Source: Phoenix dactylifera
Taxonomy: Eukaryota > Streptophyta > Magnoliopsida > Arecales > Arecaceae
Assembly (NCBI RefSeq): GCF_009389715.1
Contig: NW_024067689.1
Coordinates: 248,001-312,000 of the forward strand
DNA: 64,000 nt
Direction of reading: 5' to 3'
In this document: positions 1-10,548 of the stretch, piece after piece
How the letters are laid out: the number at the start of each line of letters is the position of its first letter
How positions within the stretch are numbered: the stretch's first letter is position 1
Translations under genes and position numbers: made by a program
The notes under the pieces: generated by a model
Databases searched by the model: none
Seen by the model: the letters and a program-made list of their open reading frames with translations, nothing else
Told to the model about the DNA's origin: nothing

Positions 1-800
1 AACCAGCAAATCCTGGCCTTCCGTAAAAGCCACAATATATGAAGCATTAGAGCCTTAATGCTTCTCTCGACCAAGGCACTGTGAGGATATTAGAAGTGCC
101 GGCAAAGAGGCAGGTTAAATCAAACTCACACAGAATTGAGGCATGTTCCACATCTTTCTGATTATTGGGACAGATCACGATAAATAAAGTCTGGGCGTAT
201 AATTCCTCGAGCAACAAGAAGTTGCTTGCATGGGAGTTTCAACCAAAACCACTTCCCATCAAGTTTCCACAGCCACTTAAAGGATTGAGAAGTACCTGCA
301 TGCATGGGAGGGCTTAAGTAGAATATGCTGCATATCCTGGATGGATACCAGATCAAATCCAGTGGTATAGCAGCGTAGGTGATCAGCCCAAGCTCCTTGC
401 GCAATGGGAATATTTGAGATGAGGGTCATCATTTCAGGTGGAAACAGATTTGATAAAGCTCGAAAAAATTCCATGTCCGGTTTGGTTGAATGTATGCTGC
501 CACCGGTACATCAGTCAGCTCAAGGTCTATGTTAAAAAATGTAGACCAAGAATTCAATGGAATGGGAGACAGCCACGGGCCATGCATTGTGCCATCAAAT
601 TTATATTTTGATCTTGCTATGTGAGCCCATAAAGAATAAGGGTGTAGTACCACATATGCTGCCATGCATCTTAGAAAACATAGCTTGCTGCTTAACCATC
701 AAAGATTTAAGCCCCAATCCCCCCTGATTTTTTTGGAGCGCACGCAGTTTGCCAAGAAATCAGATGCAGCTTTTTCTACCCTCTATAATGTCCCTACAGA
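1..800 (-). pseudogene. LINE ORF2 C-terminal remnant (post-RT region)
   Basis: Broken minus-strand reading frames resemble the region after the reverse transcriptase in plant L1-type LINEs. A stretch reading like GGLGLKSLMVKQQAM (RC of about 690-735) precedes HPYSLWAHIARSKYKF in another frame (about 610-650). Further downstream there is VARGIIRPDF, typical of the zinc-binding region after RT. The frames do not join without shifts, so this is a dead copy. It runs off the left edge of the window. It probably belongs to the same element as the ORF1 fragment at 1518-2998, with most of the endonuclease and RT lost between them. Positions 801-947 hold nothing I can assign. Confidence 0.6.
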
Positions 801-947
801 AAATCTCTGAAATTCTTCTCTAGTTTGTGTAGTACTACTGTCGACGTGGGTATAGATGACATGGTATAGTTTGATATGGAGGCTAAGACTGATTGCAACA
901 AGGTTGCTCTCCGTGTTAGGGAGGGAGCCTTCCAACTTGTGTAGTAC

Positions 948-1490
948 CACTAGAGGAGGAGGATTTCCCGACTTTTCCGCCGATGCTATAAAACAGCGTC
1001 GCTAATTTAGTCACTGCACCAAATTTTACCAATGCTGGTGAATAGCGTTGGTATATTATGACGCTTAAAAACATCGAAAGTAGAAAGAGAGCTACGATGA
1101 TGCTTATAAGCATTGTTAGAAGCCTAATCTAACATGATGCTTTTTAAAAGCGTTGTTAGAAACCTTAGTGCACTAAGGCGACGCTTTAGAAAGCGCCGTC
1201 GGAAACCATAATGTGCTAAGGCAATGCTTTAGGAAGCGTTGTCGGAAACCTAATCATCTCGGAGCCTAATTTCATCCAAAACTATGCTCTCTAAAGCGTC
1301 ATCAGAGGCTAATCGCGCCCCCCTTCCACCCCCTCCCCACCATAAATCCCAAATCGTCCCATCTACTATATTCGAGGTAAGAGCCCTTCTACTAATTAAT
1401 ATAGTCTTTACGAAGGAACAAACATCCAACTTGTGGTCTCTTATCATATTTTTTTACATAATTTACAGAGGGGCGGCATTTAGCTGCATC
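948..1490. mobile_element. Fragment of a CACTA-type transposon end inside a LINE
   Basis: The segment starts with CACTAGAGGAGGAGG and continues with TTTCCCGAC, then several imperfect copies of a GCGTCGTTAGAAACC-like motif (about 960-1260). This subterminal layout resembles the complete CACTA at 33932-38444. No matching right terminus was found. At 1491 the sequence turns abruptly into the start of LINE ORF2, so this looks like a truncated CACTA end, with a deletion between it and the LINE. The family is inferred from the terminus and repeats only. Confidence 0.45.
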
Positions 1491-2998
1491 CTTGCAGTTC
1501 CATGAGAGGAGCTTCATGACTAGTAGAGGCTTGAGCCAGGCACCTCCCTGGTTGTTTCCTTGTTAGGGTTATTCACATTAATAGACTCCTCTCTCCCTCC
1601 CGAGGTCAACCCTCCCTCAACCCAGTAATAGTAGGCCCTCCCATTGAACCCACCCCAAAAACCATTTGCAATTGCCCAAAATGAGTAGTATGGGAGTTAG
1701 AGGCGTTACCGTTAGGGACCTGGCCCTATGGCTGCATCGGCTGACAATATCGGTGGCTTGTAGTGTAGGAGCAACCTAAATTTTATGCCCATCGTTTAGG
1801 GCCGTTGGTTTTGATTGTTGCTTGGATTTATGAACTTCTTCGTGGTCCTCCATTTGATCTGTAGCGACCAGTAGAGACAGTTCGCACCTTAAATGAGAGA
1901 GGCTGATCAGGTTCATGCTCCAGCTCTTCTACGACCAAGACTTTAGGTTTTGGTGGAGATTCAAAACCCCCATTCAGTGACTTCGGAGGCGATCGTTTAC
2001 ATTTCAACTCCGGAACCAGTACTTTGGATGGTAAACTAGCTGCCAATGAAGGCCCTACTTCCATAGATCGAAGCTCAGATGCCACTTAAGGTTCAGGTGT
2101 GTCAAGTGGGGCAAAACGAGATCCTCTTCTGTTTGTTCCCTACTTTGGAAGCACACGGGATGGGAATGAATGGATTGGCTTCTTAGGAGTGGGTCAACCT
2201 ATCGGCTTAGTCAACTATGTGGAAGTACTTACCAGCCGCCTTCCACAGAAGTAACACAAGTTTGGCAGATTCTCATACATAAATTCTTGCCATGTCTCCT
2301 GATCCTTCACCTTAATTATGGTTCGTGGACAGATATGAGCAAATCTAGCCCTTGCCGCTGCTGCCATCTGGTCAGCAAGGAACCTCGGCATACCAGCTAT
2401 GGAGGCTATACAGAGGATTTTCTCCTCCTCCCACAGTTTTAGTAGGGAGACTTGTCATTCGCAACCAAACCAAAGCATGCCGCATGGTATCCCTTCCTGG
2501 CATGAAATGAGGGCACCATTTTTCTAGGGCAAGAAGCTGGCCAGCGATGAAACAAGGTTCCCGAGCCAAAACCTTGTCTCGAGTTTCCTTCAATGGAAGC
2601 TCAAAACACAAAGGAACCTTCTGAGAGCGGCATGGCCTGGAAATCGACCTCTGGAAGCCTCGACCAAGAACCTTAAGTACCGATGAGTAAGCTGGTTCGA
2701 CCTCGGCATCGGAAAAAGCTACCACCTCCGTGAACCGCTCCTCCCAATGAAAGCGATGAGCACCTTGCGACCAAGAACGGCCATGTTCAACAGAAGAAGG
2801 GCTAGGACGATCGTTAGCTCATCTAGGAGGCGACGTCGAAGCCTCCGGCGCTGGCAAATCCGAAGTTGCTGCACCCATCCCTTTGATTCCCATTGGTACA
2901 CTAGTGGAATCAAGGTCCATAGTGGTGGTCCTCGAGCCCTCTCCATGGCCCTTCGAGGAGGACGACAAAACCCAAGTCTTTTTCCCTTTTTCAGACAT
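1491..2998 (-). pseudogene. LINE ORF1 (DUF4283-like) and first codons of ORF2
   Basis: Read on the minus strand, ORF1 starts with an ATG at 2998 (MSEKGKKTWVLSSSSKGHGEG). An in-frame stop lies in the N-terminal part. The middle, about 2725-2372, contains LAREPCFIAGQLLALEKW and then VWLRMTSLP, the pattern of the DUF4283 domain in plant LINE ORF1 proteins. A low-complexity linker follows (2085-1828). At 1517 a new ATG gives MKLLSWNC, the usual opening of a plant LINE ORF2 endonuclease. It is cut after eight codons by the CACTA-like fragment. The element is non-functional; orientation and family are clear, exact ends are not. Confidence 0.6.
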
Positions 2999-3154
2999 GT
3001 CGCTCTCTAACTACCTTCTGTTGTATTTGTTCTCCACAAGCACATCAGATTACCAGGCAGACCTTCCATTTGCTTGAGTTGCAGACAATTACAATGGTCG
3101 ATGTGTGTTTTGTTGCTATAAAAATCATTTTAATCATATTATCCATAGTCAAGT

Positions 3155-3246
3155 GACAAATCTATTCAAATCTAATCACAAACACCATAATCGGCCCGTG
3201 GTGCTCCAATAAATCCATGATGTAGTGCCCTTAGTTCATATAAATT
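3155..3246 (-). mobile_element. TRIM A, internal part (left of the CACTA insertion)
   Basis: Read on the minus strand, this stretch matches the internal region of the intact TRIM at 15448-15875: both share GGTGTTTGTGATTAGATTTG and neighbouring sequence. It is separated from the rest of TRIM A by the CACTA inserted at 3247. The ATT target duplication (3244-3246 and 7223-7225) rejoins the two parts into a sequence colinear with the other TRIM. The distal LTR that should follow to the left is absent, probably lost where the LINE begins. Confidence 0.75.
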
Positions 3247-3760
3247 CACTACCAGAAAACACGCGTATAGTGACGGAGATTCCCGTCACTATACCGTGTT
3301 TCCGGTTACTAATACGCAATTTGTGACCGGAGCTCCCGTCACGAAATTAGTTACAAAAACACGCGTCACTAAATTCTCAATGACGGCGGCGATTCCCGTC
3401 ACTAAACTCCATAACAGAACCGCCGTCACTAAGCCGTTACAAATCCAAAAATTAAATATTTAAGAAATTATGTATTTCCCGTCACTAATCAGTCATTAAG
3501 TTAGTGACGAAGATAACTTGGTCACTGATTTTGTCACAGAATTCGGTCACAAATTTGGTCACTGATTTGTCACAACCTTCAGTGATAGATTTAGTCGTCA
3601 CAGACATGGTCACAAATTTTGTCACTAAATTTGTCACTAATTCCGTTACTGACTTACTGAGCAAAATCAATTTTTAGAAGCCAAAATCCTGTCACTAAGT
3701 TTATATTAGCTCGTCACAATACTTGGTAAACAATTCATTAACTAAATTTGGTCACTGGTC
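3247..3760. repeat. CACTA subterminal repeat region, left end
   Basis: Dense copies of GTCACTAA, GTCACAAA and GTGACGG-like motifs occur in both orientations. They are probably transposase-binding sites, as in the subterminal regions of En/Spm-like elements. The matching region at the other end is 6890-7222. Confidence 0.8.
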
Positions 3761-4555
3761 ACATTCCAATAATCTGGTACATTTGGTACATTGATTGGCT
3801 CATAATAAAAGAAAAATACAAGCTAGAGCCTTATCCAGTCATATGCATAAACAAAACAATGGAAGTGTTCTGCTGAAAGCTTTTCATTCAGCATCTCTCT
3901 TTCCAGAATACAAGAGACATATATAAATGTCGTCAGTATATGATTCCAATGGACTGACATAAATGACTTCAACTCTGTCAACCGGGAAGGAGTCGGAATA
4001 AGAACTTGTACTCGTTCAGATAGAAAGCCAGCAGTATGCTTTGACCCTTTGCTTTTGCATTGCCCCTTGTTGTTTCCTTTAACCTGTTTCATTCCATTCA
4101 TCAGAGGGGCAAAAAAAAAAAAACAGAGAGAGAGAGAGCATTGCCCCTTTTTGTTTCCCTTAAACTGTTTCCTTTAGCAAAGTATATCCCATCTGAAGTT
4201 AAAAAGAAAGCATTACAATTCAGTTCATAGTTACTTACAGAAATATAAAAACATGAGCAAAAGTTAAGAGTGACATTAGATGAGGGCATACCTGAGAAGC
4301 TGAAATTATTAACCGAAATTACAATAACCAATGACAACATCCATAGTCAAAGCAAAACTAAAAAAAGTCCCAAACTATAACAACATCCATATTTAAACCA
4401 AAACCAAAAGGGAGTATCCCATGATCATGATTCATCTCACTATGAATTGGATTCAATATTGGCCGAGCATTGAGTTGATTGAGTTTCATTGTAGAAACTT
4501 GAGTTTATGACATCTTCTACAATCTCATCTAACTCGGTCTTGTGGTCCTTTTGCA

Positions 4556-4931
4556 GGTTGCAGAGAGAGCGTTATTTTTATGGAACAATGATCATATTGA
4601 AAACTTAATCAAACAAAACTGTAAGGCGATTTTACCAATTATCTTTCCTGCTTTGGAGAGAAATACAAAGTCTCACTGGAACCAAGCTGTTCAGAGCCTC
4701 ACGCTAAATGTTCGTAAGATATTTTCTGATCATGATCCTGGGCTATTCATGGAGTGCTTGAAGAAGTTTGAAGAAGATGAATCTAAAGAAAAGGAGATTA
4801 AGTCAAAACGTGAAGTTGTATGGAAGCGCCTAGAAGAAATTGCCGCTTCGAACGCTGCAAGTAATGAGGCTGTTCAATCCAAAATACAAGAATTTGCTAC
4901 AGTACAAGACTTTGTGTCGTTTCGATCCTGA
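4556..4931 (+). pseudogene. Captured exon of a PP2A B' (B56) regulatory subunit
   Basis: An intron acceptor (CTTTTGCAG, ending at 4555) is followed by an open frame of about 124 codons. It starts [18 protein letters not shown] and contains [19 protein letters not shown] and [13 protein letters not shown]. This is the C-terminal end of the B56 family that targets protein phosphatase 2A to substrates. The frame ends at a stop at 4929-4931. The N-terminal two thirds of the protein are absent. The kept acceptor shows that genomic DNA, not cDNA, was captured. The frame is open and residues look conserved, so the capture may be recent or the fragment may be transcribed. Bases after the stop (to about 4998) read in another frame as KIPGPYVFNLYDDQQQGK before a possible donor; I could not assign that piece. 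Confidence 0.85.
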
Positions 4932-5575
4932 GATTGAAAGCCCAATCCAAAATACCAGGACCATATGTTTTCAATCTTTATGATGATCAGCAACAGGGTA
5001 AAGACATATCTATCACCTACTTAAAATATTTATAAAGCTCTTTCTACAGTAATTAAGCTCTGCAACCTCATTCTAATTTGATGGTAAAATTGAATATGTT
5101 AAGTTACTATTGATTTTCTGGAGACATAAATTAACAGTTGAAAAATATCCATTATTGTTTGGGTGGCATATCAGCCATAATCCCAGATCAAACTGGTTGC
5201 ACTTAGGTGTGAAGTCCAAAACATAGGAGGGCCAAAAAGTTTCATAGCAATACACAACCAAAAAAGTAATTAGAGAGATTATAGAGAATAGCATGGAACA
5301 ATAGAGCGACAGATTAAAAGAAAATAAGACTCAGATGTAGGCATTGATGACACAATCTGCAGCAATTAAAAAGCAGCTTGCCTGAATAATGGCCGAGATA
5401 TCATCACTTTGAAAAATTAATAAAAACATTAAAAAATCAAAGAAAATAGATAGCTCTTGATGTGTGAGAAGGTCCTCTAAAAATGGCTAACACATGCACC
5501 ATCTCCTTCTTCTGCCCTTCTCACAAAAAATAAAAAAGAATAAAATAGGAAGCTACATTTTAAGAACAAATTAAT

Positions 5576-5820
5576 GTGGGAAGCTTGGTAAGCGGGTTGC
5601 CAACAATAAGGAGAGCAAGCCGACCAGTTTTCTTCCCTCTTCTCTTTATTCATATAGCTACAGCCAGATCCGGCAACTTCAAGACCAGGGCAACCCAAAA
5701 CCCTAATCTTGGTACATGTAGTGCAAATCCTAACCACCATTATAAAATCTACCACATAATATCAGGAGAAAATGAAGGAAACCCCAAAAATCAAGAGGGA
5801 AAAGAAGGGATAAGCTCTAT

Positions 5821-5857
<37 letters not shown>

Positions 5858-6520
5858 ATGAGGACAAAATTCAACATCATAGAGAACTCGACCAACAGGG
5901 GAAGGAAGAATGCCAATCGGGACTGGACTACCCGCAGCAGAGGGGGGAGGAATGACCCTCTCTGCCTTGCCTACCTGCAGCAGGGGAAGGAAAAGAACCC
6001 GGATAGGAGGGAAAGAAGAACCCTAGCGCGGCCGTCGACAACTGCGGCCACGGCGGCGATCAAGCGCGGCGCCGGATCCACAGGCGGAGACCCTCGGTAA
6101 GTTCCTTCCCCCTTCCTCTTCCTCTTCTTCGTTTCTTTTATTTTGTTATCATGGGGTAAAAAGAAACGGGGTTAGGGTTTACCTCGCTCGGGGAAGAACT
6201 AGTTGTGGGTTCTGAAAACCCTAGCCGATGAGCAAGAAGGAGGGGGGCGTCGACGGGGTGATGTAGCCGTGATGATCTCGTCCCGGGTGAGAGTTGGATC
6301 GGCCGATCGGGGGGCGTGATGTAGTCGTGGTCACCGTCGACGGGGAGGCACAAATTGTCGGCAAGGGGGAGCCGGAGAGGAGAGGGCGGAGGTGGAGGAG
6401 AGGAGAGGGGAGACAAGAAAGGGGAAGCGGCGATGCCAGAAGCCCTAACCCTCCAATCGGGACAAAGCCAATGTTTTAAGTTCGTCCGGGCTGATGGGGA
6501 AGTGATGAGGTAAGTCGGTC
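5576..6520. other. GC-rich segment with 5'-exon-like features inside the CACTA element
   Basis: This part is much richer in GC than the AT-rich rest of the element. It has a (GA)n tract (about 5823-5856) right before an ATG (5859). An open frame runs from that ATG to 6098 and meets a splice-donor-like CCTCG|GTAAGT near 6096. A second GC-rich block (6230-6480) ends near another donor-like GAGGTAAGT (about 6508). A GA-rich leader, ATG and donor are typical of plant first exons, so this could be a second captured gene piece. I recognise no protein here, and either strand could be the sense strand. Confidence 0.35.
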
Positions 6521-7225
6521 TGCAAGCCAAATTTCATATCAAACTATTTTTTATCTATAAGGCTGATTGGACCGAACTTGATGTCTCCCAGCTCCCCACT
6601 CACGAAGACAAAAAAAAAAAATCCCAGACCTTCTTCCAAAATCCAATCCCATTGCAGGAAAGCAGCGGATGCAAATGGATCATAATCGGCACCATGAGAT
6701 TTGAAAATAAGAAGAAGAAATTTGAGTTTTTCTGGAGAACGATTGAAATTTGGGTTATCGAAGGAATTTGGGCGGGACGGCGGACACACTTAGTTTCATT
6801 TTGGATTTTCCTCCTTTTATCTTTTTTTAATTTAGAATTACTCAAAAATAATATTTTTAATATTTTTGGAATTAAAATTTAAATTTGGTGGCGGAAATTT
6901 TTGTCAATAATCCGTCACTGCCAAAAATAATCTTTTAAAAATTTATAAACACTTAGGTTACGATATTTGTAACGGCTGAATTTATCACTGTCTGTTTGCA
7001 ATTTCGGTTATCATTTTGCTGACAGATATTCCGTCACTACGATGGTCACTAAGTTTTGGCGCCCATCCTACCCGCGCATTCTGTGACCGGCCTGTCACTA
7101 ATCTGTCACTAAGTTTACACCATGGTGACCAAATTTTTGTCGGTCACTAATTCGTCACAAATAGTGACTGATAACGGTCCGTCACTAATTTTCCGTCACT
7201 ATACGCGTGTTTTCTGATAGTGATT

Positions 7226-7324
7226 ATAGGCCGGGTTTGCTCTAATACTATTTGTCACAATGCAGAATCTCATCCAAAATAGCTAGCCGGAAGATAATTT
7301 TTGAGTTCCTTATTCCTATATAAG
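7226..7324 (-). mobile_element. TRIM A, 5' LTR part and primer-binding site
   Basis: On the minus strand the LTR portion (7324 to 7253) ends in TGTGACA. It is followed by a degenerate primer-binding site, TAGTATTAGAGC (7250-7239; intact relatives have TGGTATCAGAGC), and by internal sequence up to the CACTA insertion. Together with 11958-12022 it makes an LTR of exactly 137 bp, the same length as the LTRs of the intact TRIM at 15448-15875. Confidence 0.8.
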
Positions 7325-7661
7325 AGACAAGATTAAGAAAGAATGATTTGGTGAAAAACCACAGGAAATTACTTGTGTTGTAGGAGACTTTATTTATAGG
7401 GAAAGATTTACAAAAGGTTAATGTACAAATTGAATGCCATTAAATAGTTATTGCTGTCCAATCCATATAAAGACACCATAATGTATGATATTCTGTCATG
7501 ATGTATATCCATGTTTTGCTTCTTCATGATTATTCTATTGTTGTACAATCCATATAAAGACACCACAATTTTAGTTGTATGATATTCTGTCATTATTTGT
7601 ATTTACATGTTTTGCTCCTTCATGATTATCTCCACAATGATCTCCATAATTATCTCCAACA
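7325..7661 (-). repeat. Copia 3' LTR (337 bp, with internal duplication)
   Basis: In element orientation it starts TGTTGGAG and ends CTTGTCT. It is 135 bp longer than the 5' LTR because a segment containing CAATCCATATAAAGACACCA is present twice (about 7462 and 7546), as an imperfect tandem duplication of roughly 100 bp. Confidence 0.9.
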
Positions 7662-7676
7662 CCCCCCCCCCCCCCA
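7662..7676 (-). other. Copia polypurine tract
   Basis: On the plus strand this is an uninterrupted C run, so the element strand carries a G run directly before the TGTTGGAG start of the 3' LTR. This is the expected position for the plus-strand primer. Confidence 0.8.
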
Positions 7677-7880
7677 AGTCAAGCATGGGAGCTCGCACGC
7701 GAAGCTTGGAACGAAATAGTGTAAACAATAGTCGAGAGGGATTTTTGGTGAAGATATCCGCAATCTGGAGATTAGAGGGAACATGCATAATCCGCTAAAC
7801 ACCACTGCATACTAATTCACGAACAAAATGATAATCAAGGTTAATATGCTTGGACCTCTTTTGTGTAACGAGATTTCATG

Positions 7881-9097
7881 TCATGAATATAGCACTTTTA
7901 TGTCGCACAACAAAGTAGGCGGCTTAGAGAGCGGTATGTGAAAACCATGAAGGAGGTGCAAGAGCCATTTGATTTCAGCGGCAGTGAGTGCTAGAGCACG
8001 GTACTCGGATTCCGTACTAGATCGAGAGACAGTAGGTTGCTTTTTAGCACTCCAGAAAACCAAATTTTCATGAAGAAAAATAGCATTGTCAGAAGTGGAT
8101 CATCTTGTGTCCAGGCAACCAGCCCAGTCGGCATCGGAATAGGCAAGGATATCAAATCGGTTGCTTGGACATATAAAAAGACCGAAGTGCATCGTTCCTT
8201 TAACATATCGGAGGATCCTTTTCACAGCTTGAAAATGATGCTCAGTGGGAGCATGCATAAATTGGTTGATAGAATTAACGACATGGGCAATGTCAGGCCT
8301 TGTGATTGTGAGATACTGCAAAGCTCCAACTAAAGAATGATACTTTGTAGGAGAATCAAAGGCAGGACCTTTTGCACTTAAATGTTGTGAGACGATCATC
8401 GGGGTAGCAACTGGTTTGCAATCAAGCAAATTAGCCCGGATAAGGACATCCCGCGCATATTTCGTCTGGCTGAGAAATAAGCCAGAGAAATAAACCAGAG
8501 TTATCGTGATGTACTTCAAGACCCAAAAAAATAATTAAGGGGCTCGAGATCCTTCATAAAAAATTCTGATCTCAATTTGCCGATGCAGTGATCAAGAAGG
8601 TCCATATGGCTACCTGTGAGAACAATATCATCACCATAGAGAAGCAAAAGAATTGTTCCCTTAGCTGTGGAGTGAACAAAGAGGCTGGAGTCGGCCTTAC
8701 TGCATACAAAGCCGAGCTTGAGCAGAAATTTGCTAAAGCAATGGAACCACGCATGGGGTGCTTGCTTTAAACCATAGATTGCCTTGTTTAGTCGATAAAC
8801 ATGATTTGGATGAGAAGGATCAATATAGCCCGGTGGTTGTTTCATATAAATCTCCTCCTGTAAAAAACCATTTAAGAATGCATTGTTGACATCCAATTGA
8901 CGAAGAGGCCAGCCGCGAGAAACTGCAATAGACAGAACAATACGAACTGTAGAGGCCTTAACAACTGGACTGAAGGTGTCATGAAAATCAAGACCATAAA
9001 GTTGTGTATAGCCTTTTGCCACAAGATGGGATTTAAATCGAGCAATAGAACCATCAGGGTGAAATTTGATGCGGAAAATCCACTTGGATCCAACCAC
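7881..9097 (-). pseudogene. Copia reverse transcriptase and RNase H
   Basis: From 9097 down, RT motifs read WIFRIKFHPDGSIARFKSHL, then LDVNNAFLNGFLQEEIYMKQ and a catalytic box with YGDD where copia elements usually have YVDD. After a frameshift near 8520 come TRPDIAHVVN, YSDADWAGC and, near 8063-7990, SRSSTESEYRAL of the RNase H domain. RNase H breaks off before the final conserved part. At least one frameshift and a stop interrupt it. Confidence 0.9.
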
Positions 9098-9151
9098 ATT
9101 TTTATTAGGTGGTCGGGGTACGAAATCCCATGTTTTATTGATAGTAAGAGC

Positions 9152-10495
9152 TCAGATTTCGTCCTCCATGGTAGCAATCCATTCTGGTGATTTTGCTGCA
9201 CTTTTAAAACTCTTCGGTGCCTTCATTGCTAATAGTGACAACAAAAATGGAGAATGCGGAACTTCACGAACATAAGTGTAAGTCTTGGGCTTGGAAATAC
9301 CATCCTTGCCACGGGTGACCATGGGATGATCATTATGTACGGGTGCAGAAGCAGTGACCGGGGCGGCCAAAGAAACGGATGTAGCGGCAGGAGATGCATC
9401 AGGAGCTGCTGCAGGCGTGGGAGCAGTCTCGGAAAGCATAGGCACAGCAGAGCGTCGGATGGGGCTCAGTTTCAAGGCACAAAGCACACAAGGCTTGGGC
9501 GCAGTTGATTGCGACAGTGAAGGAGAATCTGTGGAAGAGTGAGTAATAGGCAAAGAAGATGTTATGGAGGAAGGGTCTGAAAAAGAAATATAATCTAACG
9601 ATGGAGTATTATGCTTTAAATTTGACAAGGAAAAGGAAAAAAAGTTTTCATCAAACCAAGCGACGAGTTACAAATACCCTATGTGAGATGGGATCAAGAC
9701 AGCGGAAACCTTTGTGAAAAATAGCATATGTAGGTGACTTACCATCCAAAACTTCAAATGGGGAGACCCCATATAGGACTGGTATAGGCAAGCGGTTAAT
9801 TGTGAAAGCGGCTGTGTTGAAGGCTTCAACCCAAAGGTTTAGGGGGGCATGGGCATGGAAAAGCATGGTGAGGCTAGTTTCGGTAAGATGGTGGTGTTTT
9901 CTTTCTGCGCGGCCATTCTGGGAGGGAGTATAGGGACAGAAAATTTAGTGATGTATACCGGATTTATTTAAGCGTGATTTAAACCGGACACTTGTAAATT
10001 CACCACCTCCATCACTTTGAAAATTCTGTATTTTTGCCGACAATTGATTTTCAACGTATACTTGGAATTGTATGAAAGTGTCATAAAAGTCGAATTATTT
10101 TTTAAGGGATAGAGCCAAGTGAAACGAGAATGATCGTCAATAAAAATGTCATAATAACGATAACCAGAAATGGATATTATGGGAGTAGGACCCCATAAAT
10201 CACAATGAACGAGACCTAATATAGAGGGGGATCGATTCTCACGGATAGGAAAGGAAAGTTTATGGCTTTTTGCTTTTTGACAGCTTGCACATAAAGTAGG
10301 AGTAGGCAAAATAGAAGTGAGAGATAAATGACCTGTCTTATTTAGCATGGTAATTATTTTTGGGGAAACATGCCCTAAATATGTGTGCCAAATATCAAAT
10401 GAGGTACACAAATTATGTTGGTGGAGAATGGAGGAAAAGGCACAGTGTCCACGCTGCAGCACGTAAAGACCATCAACACGTTTATCGCTTGCCAC
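9152..10495 (-). pseudogene. Copia integrase
   Basis: The GAG-pre-integrase zinc finger is visible as HTYLGHVSPKII and CASCQKAKSHKLSF (about 10400-10240). It is followed by LVHCDLWGPTP, with the first catalytic Asp, and IDDHSRFTWLYPL. The later part, after a frameshift, contains LWVEAFNTAAFTINRLP (9840-9790). A long low-complexity Ser/Pro/Ala linker (9628-9200) leads to the RT. Frameshifts near 10000, 9650 and elsewhere make it non-functional. Confidence 0.9.
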
Positions 10496-10548
10496 TACCT
10501 TTCCGGTTTGAAGGTTCTATATGAGAAAATCAGTGTCAGTAAAGGAAA

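Larger units (their letters stand above)
3247..7222. mobile_element. Non-autonomous CACTA transposon carrying a host gene fragment (Pack-CACTA type)
   Basis: The left end reads CACTACCAGAAAACACGCG and the reverse complement of the right end reads CACTATCAGAAAACACGCG. The match runs through about 30 bases with one difference. A 3 bp target duplication ATT flanks it (3244-3246, 7223-7225), as expected for CACTA elements. Both ends carry many GTCACTAA/TTAGTGAC repeats (3247-3760, 6890-7222). I see no TNPD/TNPA coding sequence. Instead the interior contains an exon of a PP2A regulatory subunit (4556-4931) and a GC-rich 5'-end-like segment (about 5576-6520). The element sits inside TRIM A and would need transposase supplied in trans. 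Confidence 0.9.
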
